Positions 61,541 to 64,000 of a DNA stretch of 64,000 nucleotides are shown here, piece after piece (the first letter of the stretch is position 1; each line of letters begins with the position of its first letter). Source of the DNA: Flavobacterium sp. KACC 22763. Lineage in GTDB: Bacteria > Bacteroidota > Bacteroidia > Flavobacteriales > Flavobacteriaceae. Made by a program: the position numbers and the translations under genes. The DNA is taken from assembly GCF_028736155.1 (NCBI RefSeq), contig NZ_CP117879.1, positions 3,782,001-3,846,000 of the forward strand, in the 5' to 3' direction. Under the pieces are notes generated by a model, which ran no database searches, had not been told where the DNA came from, and saw only the letters and a program-made list of their open reading frames with translations.

Positions 61541-61606
61541 TGTCATCCTGAGCGAAGTCGAAGGCTTAACACTCTGCATCGGGCTTCGACTCCGCTCAGC
61601 CTGACA
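61541..61606. repeat. inverted GTCATCCTGAGCGAAGTCGAAG element
   Basis: GTCATCCTGAGCGAAGTCG at the left and CGACTCCGCTCAGCCTGAC at the right. Other copies of the unit are at about 34442, 40892 and 51659. Confidence 0.7.
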
Positions 61607-61628
61607 GAAAACAATTTGTTTTAAATGG

Positions 61629-62348
61629 CTATAATTTTACCTTTTTCAAAAAATCAGAACGATAGGTTTCGCTTAAGATTAAAGCTATATTTTTATTATT
61701 TTCTTCTAAATGATGAAGCACAATTTCGTTATGGTTAAAAAATTTTATAGCCTTTACTGCTACAATTTCTTTTTTATTAATTCTACAAAAATCGGCATCG
61801 GGCAATTCTTTCAAAAGCGTATCAAATTTTACGTTTTTTAAATTCAGAAAACTTCCATCAGCAAGCAAAACTGTTTTGTCGCGACTATCGCTTATAGCAG
61901 TTGTTATATATTGAATTTTGTTAAAATACAGCAGCGTTTTTCCTCTGTCTGTATTAAGCTGTATGAATTTTTTATCTGAATTTGATTTTTCAAAACGTTC
62001 AAAAGCTTTTGCAATTGCTTTTTGCAGACGTTCCAATTTTACTGGTTTTGTAATATAATCTACTGCATCAATATTAAACGCTTCGGCTGCATATTCTTTA
62101 TAAGCCGTACAGAAAATCACCAATTTGTCTTGCAATTTTTCAGCCAGATGCAATCCGTCAATTCCTGGCATTTCGATATCCGAAATCAGCAGATCAAAAT
62201 CTAAATCGGGAATATCAGACAAAAGTTTTTCAGGATTATTAAATGTTTTCACGATTTCCAATTCTGGAATTTGCTCGCAAAGCATTTTAAGGTAAGTCAA
62301 TCCCGGAATTTCATCGTCCAGAAGCAAGCATTTCAGTTTTGTATTCAA
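61629..62348 (-). CDS. LytTR-family response regulator
   Basis: 239 residues. Receiver domain (CLLLDDEIPGLTYLKM, phospho-acceptor D57 in LLISDIEMPGIDG, VIFCTAYKEYAAEAF, YITKPVKLERL) followed by a LytTR DNA-binding domain (about 135-239, FIQLNTDRGKTLLYFNKIQY, LLKELPDADFCRINKKEIVA). It overlaps the kinase gene upstream by 38 bp, so the two are translated together. Targets are not visible; the RND/MMPL gene beyond the kinase is divergent. Confidence 0.9.
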   Translation of the reverse strand: MNTKLKCLLLDDEIPGLTYLKMLCEQIPELEIVKTFNNPEKLLSDIPDLDFDLLISDIEMPGIDGLHLAEKLQDKLVIFCTAYKEYAAEAFNIDAVDYITKPVKLERLQKAIAKAFERFEKSNSDKKFIQLNTDRGKTLLYFNKIQYITTAISDSRDKTVLLADGSFLNLKNVKFDTLLKELPDADFCRINKKEIVAVKAIKFFNHNEIVLHHLEENNKNIALILSETYRSDFLKKVKL

Positions 62349-63072
62349 GTAAATCTATTTTTAGATGAGCAATATAAACGTCATTTTCTATAAACTTGTC
62401 AAGTTTGAAATTATTCTTGTAAATAATTCGCAGTCGATGTTCTAAAGTAGCGTGGCCAAAACCGCTTCGTTCTTTTTTTAATACTTTTTTATCAGAGATT
62501 TTATTGGAAACCGTCATAAAAAAAGCATTGTTTTTAAATTCAAAAACTACCGAAATAAAAGCATCTGCACTTTGTAAGTCAGCATGTTTAAAAGCATTTT
62601 CAATTAAATCAATCGAAATTAAAGGCGCCAGCAAAGGCTGATCGTACAATTTGTCTTCCTGATGAATGTTGGTTTTGACTTTAAGTTCAAAAAGCGGACT
62701 GATTTTAATTTTATTGATTTCGATTAAATTCATCGCAAAATCAATTTCTTCTTTGGCCGTTACAAATTTCTTTTTGCTTTCGTACAAAATATAATCTAAA
62801 ACATTTGCCAGCTTATCTAGAGCAAAATACGTCTGATACGCATGCGACTGAATCGAATTTAGAATATTCTTAAACAAATGTGGATTCAGTTTTGATTCTA
62901 AATTTTCCAATTGCAAATCATTGACTTTAGATTCTAAGGCATAAAAACTTTTTTCTGCATCTTCTTTTGCTTTTTTGGTTTGCATTAATTGATACACCAT
63001 AAAACAAATGATGACAACTAAAAGCAATAGAATTGCCAGAAAAATAAAAGTGGTTGTATTGTTTTGCTGCAT
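62311..63072 (-). CDS. LytS-like sensor histidine kinase
   Basis: 253 residues. N-terminal membrane helix (about 10-30), a coiled-coil linker (34-60), then the His-kinase signature ENLESKLNPHLFKNILNSIQ with phospho-acceptor H65, and a degenerate HATPase domain (LAPLISIDLIENAFKHADLQ, SGFGHATLEHRLRIIY). It is short and lacks a large sensor domain, so the input signal is likely in the membrane. Partner of the LytTR regulator downstream. Confidence 0.85.
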   Translation of the reverse strand: MQQNNTTTFIFLAILLLLVVIICFMVYQLMQTKKAKEDAEKSFYALESKVNDLQLENLESKLNPHLFKNILNSIQSHAYQTYFALDKLANVLDYILYESKKKFVTAKEEIDFAMNLIEINKIKISPLFELKVKTNIHQEDKLYDQPLLAPLISIDLIENAFKHADLQSADAFISVVFEFKNNAFFMTVSNKISDKKVLKKERSGFGHATLEHRLRIIYKNNFKLDKFIENDVYIAHLKIDLLEYKTEMLASGR

Positions 63073-63331
63073 TTGTGTGTTTTTATATTTAAGTCAAATT
63101 CAAGAATAAAATTACTGAATCTGCTTCAATCTGTTGAATCTGCGTGAAGCTTTTTCACTAAGAAAACAACTCAATCTAAATTTTCCTAAAATCTAAATTG
63201 TTTGCAAATATGAGAAAACCTAACGGTTTACAAATAAAACAAGGCAAATTATAGCCAAAACAGCACTATCAAATTTGTGTTAACGTTAAGTAAAATAGAA
63301 CGGAATATTTATGATTTCGAGCACTTTTCAC

Positions 63332-63339
63332 TACATTTG
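63332..63339 (+). promoter_or_regulatory. -7 element of the RND/MMPL gene
   Basis: TACATTTG matches TAnnTTTG, 20 bp before the ATG at 63360. Confidence 0.5.
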
Positions 63340-63359
63340 CATCCATTTTTAAAGATTTT

Positions 63360-64000
63360 ATGAAAAACACTGTCCAAGTTGGATTTTGGGAAAAACTTGC
63401 CCGAATTATACTTAAAAACCGAATTACGATTCTGGTTATACTTTCTGCTTTAACTCTTTTCTTTGGTTATCAGTGGAAGAATCTTTCTATGACTTATACT
63501 GAAGCTAACTTGCTTCCGAAAGATCATATTGCAAATAAAGATTATCAAAAATTCTTAGACAAATTTGGCGAAGAAGGAAACTTAATTGTTATTGGTTTTA
63601 AAGATCCTAAATTCTTTACACCAAAAAATTATGCGGCTTGGACCGAATTGATGAACGGTTTGAAAAAAGCCAAAGAAGTTGATTTGGTAATTTCTTTGAA
63701 TGATTTAAAGAAACTTGAAAAAGATACTGTAAATCAGAAGTTTGTTCTAGCACCATTTATCGAAGAAAGCAAAGCTCTTGACGCTAATTATTTAAAAAGT
63801 GTACAATATGATTTGTTTCACAATCTTCCTTTTTACGAAGGATTGTTGTTTAACAAAGAAAGCGGTAGCGTTCGCTCTGCTATTTATATGAACAAAGCCC
63901 TAGTAAATACGGCAGAAAGAAAAACTTTTATCTTAAATGATTTAGTTCCTAAAATCGATAAATTCGAAAAAACAACTGGAATCGATCTTAAAGTTTCGGG
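63360..64000 (+). CDS. MMPL/RND-superfamily exporter (partial)
   Basis: 213 codons to the right edge; the gene continues outside. The start is MKNTVQVGFWEKLARIILKN, with the first membrane helix (RITILVILSALTLFFGY) and a periplasmic porter-like domain (LPKDHIANKDYQKFLDKFGE, GNLIVIGFKDPKFFTPKNYA). This is the layout of HAE3/MMPL-type RND proteins that move lipids or hydrophobic compounds. It is divergent from the LytS-like kinase gene. Confidence 0.85.
   Translation, partial: MKNTVQVGFWEKLARIILKNRITILVILSALTLFFGYQWKNLSMTYTEANLLPKDHIANKDYQKFLDKFGEEGNLIVIGFKDPKFFTPKNYAAWTELMNGLKKAKEVDLVISLNDLKKLEKDTVNQKFVLAPFIEESKALDANYLKSVQYDLFHNLPFYEGLLFNKESGSVRSAIYMNKALVNTAERKTFILNDLVPKIDKFEKTTGIDLKVS

Overview
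The window is AT-rich chromosomal DNA from a Bacteroidota bacterium, most likely Flavobacterium. Supporting signs are TAnnTTTG -7 promoter elements ahead of many genes, A-rich leaders in place of Shine-Dalgarno sites, a type IX secretion (T9SS) sorting tail, several TonB-dependent receptors (TBDRs) with carboxypeptidase-regulatory-like domains, DUF4271/DUF4296/DUF3098/DUF5686 genes, and flavobacterial intergenic phrase repeats. I see no tRNA, rRNA, CRISPR array, transposase or phage gene. Most of the window is core genome.

Layout. 1-6400: S41 protease (cut by the left edge), dCMP deaminase, HupE-like protein, TerB-like protein, small lipoprotein, fructose-bisphosphatase, GNAT acetyltransferase, aspartate kinase. 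6400-15700: outer-membrane beta-barrel protein with a membrane AraC regulator, a giant SprA-like surface protein, a Lys/Ala-rich secreted protein ending in a PBCV-type basic adaptor motif, a MurG-like glycosyltransferase. 15800-24200: a probable phosphate-starvation module (OprO/P-type porin, PhoR/PhoB-like pair, TBDR, beta-helix lipoprotein, T9SS-tail mini-protein). 24300-35300: LuxE-like ligase, tyrS, an OM barrel gene bracketed by a duplicated tyrS leader, SDR enzyme, DUF4296, dihydroorotase, dolichol-phosphate-mannose-synthase-like GT2, DUF4271-hemD, Lrp regulator, YugP-like peptidase. 35400-40600: NarL-type two-component pair divergent from a small lipoprotein, and a hydrolase/ECF sigma/membrane protein operon. 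41000-50200: leuS, then a ModE-like regulator with two TBDRs and a molybdopterin-fold protein. 50400-53800: ftsX-DUF3098-uppP-truB. 53900-64000: a 25-residue small ORF, thioredoxin-like protein, pyrH-frr, DUF5686 protein, CPA2 antiporter, LytTR two-component pair and the start of an RND/MMPL exporter.

Two regulatory systems stand out. First, the porin, the TBDR and the beta-helix lipoprotein around the PhoBR-like genes all carry TAAC/TAAT repeats spaced by exactly 11 bp. In all three promoters these sit at the same register (25 and 36 bp) from the -7 element, which looks like a PHO box adapted to Bacteroidota promoters. Second, a single-domain ModE homologue precedes an operon of two TBDRs plus a molybdopterin-fold protein. 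A 24-bp imperfect palindrome occurs twice before TBDR 1 and once before TBDR 2, suggesting TonB-dependent acquisition of molybdenum, tungsten or a related ligand.

The intergenic DNA is full of short phrase-like tandem repeats (about eight families). They are often placed as mirrored copies on both sides of terminators. One copy appears to have entered the leuS coding sequence in frame.
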